NCBI GenBank assembly: GCA_012799115.1
Contig: JAAZLY010000008.1
Coordinates: 1-5,371 of the forward strand
Origin: Bacillota bacterium
Lineage (GTDB): Bacteria; Bacillota; Limnochordia; Darwinibacteriales; Darwinibacteriaceae
DNA length: 5,371 nt
Reading direction: 5' to 3'
Part shown: positions 5,168 through 5,371 of the stretch, in pieces
Numbering within the stretch: position 1 is the first letter of the stretch
Layout of the letters: each line of letters opens with the position of its first letter
The notes under the pieces: generated by a model
Told to the model about the DNA's origin: nothing
The model's database searches: none
The model's input: the letters and a program-made list of their open reading frames with translations, nothing else
Program-made: the position numbers and the translations under genes

Positions 5168-5371
5168 TCAAAATCCATCACAATCCGCAAAATGTGCCCT
5201 ATCTTTTCCTAATTCCTTCGCTTCGTACAAAGCTTGATCCGCACGGTTGAGTGCATCAGAGAAACTAAGATCGCCGGGTGCAAAACAGGTCGCTCCCAGG
5301 GAAATGCTGGGCCTGATTAGTGTACTTCCTGCCTGGAGCTTGAGACCTGCTACAGCTTCCACTAGTCGATC
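5168..5371 (-). CDS. GGDEF-domain protein, C-terminal fragment (diguanylate cyclase-type)
   Basis: The visible 67 residues are the end of a GGDEF domain, the catalytic domain that makes cyclic di-GMP from two GTP. The frame stays open through the right edge (DRLVEAVAG), so the gene continues outside the window and the GTG at 5362 is not a start. The recognisable parts are IRPSISLGAT, equivalent to the family's xTxSxGxA strand, and ALNRADQALYEAKELGKDRAHF, the standard ADxALYxAKxxGRNR helix with KDR in place of RNR. The GG[D/E]EF signature and any inhibitory RxxD site are off-window, so catalytic competence and the N-terminal sensor domains cannot be judged. It is on the same strand as, and 60 bp before, the FlaG-like gene, compatible with a motility-signalling context. 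Confidence 0.92.
   Translation of the reverse strand, partial: DRLVEAVAGLKLQAGSTLIRPSISLGATCFAPGDLSFSDALNRADQALYEAKELGKDRAHFADCDGF

Overview
The window looks like chromosomal DNA from a Gram-positive, probably flagellated and perhaps anaerobic member of the Bacillota (Firmicutes). This rests on strong AAGGAGG-type ribosome binding sites before most genes, a GTG start with a good Shine-Dalgarno, roughly even base composition, and a family mix (S9 peptidase, DUF4127, DUF4097, Tpx, FlaG-like, GGDEF) typical of that phylum. The species cannot be named from the sequence. I see no insertion sequence, CRISPR array, tRNA, rRNA or phage gene.

Left part, + strand: the C-terminal end of an S9-family serine peptidase (cut by the window edge); a strong hairpin whose U-tract faces the minus strand; a complete DUF4127 protein of unknown function (511 aa); and, after an 89-bp gap, a secreted TPR-repeat protein (240 aa). 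The TPR gene meets a minus-strand gene for a DUF4097-type beta-repeat protein tail to tail, with only 7 bp between stop codons.

Middle: a divergent intergenic region of about 180 bp separates the DUF4097 gene (leftward) from tpx (rightward), which encodes an atypical 2-Cys thiol peroxidase. This region holds a terminator-like hairpin, a possible competing pairing and a possible 8-codon leader ORF whose stop overlaps the tpx ribosome binding site.

Right part, minus strand, read from the right edge leftward: the C-terminus of a GGDEF (diguanylate cyclase-type) protein cut by the window edge, a small FlaG-like protein, and a nitroreductase-family flavoprotein. A hairpin between the convergent tpx and nitroreductase genes probably ends both transcripts. 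The 60-bp gap between the GGDEF and FlaG-like genes carries a well-spaced match to a sigma-28 (SigD/FliA) flagellar promoter. This supports the FlaG call, fixes the start codon, and suggests that the downstream nitroreductase may be co-transcribed with a flagellar-class gene.

Most genes belong to known families. The parts least explained by standard annotation are the DUF4127 protein, the secreted-TPR/DUF4097 pair, the tpx leader, and the sigma-28-driven FlaG-nitroreductase unit.
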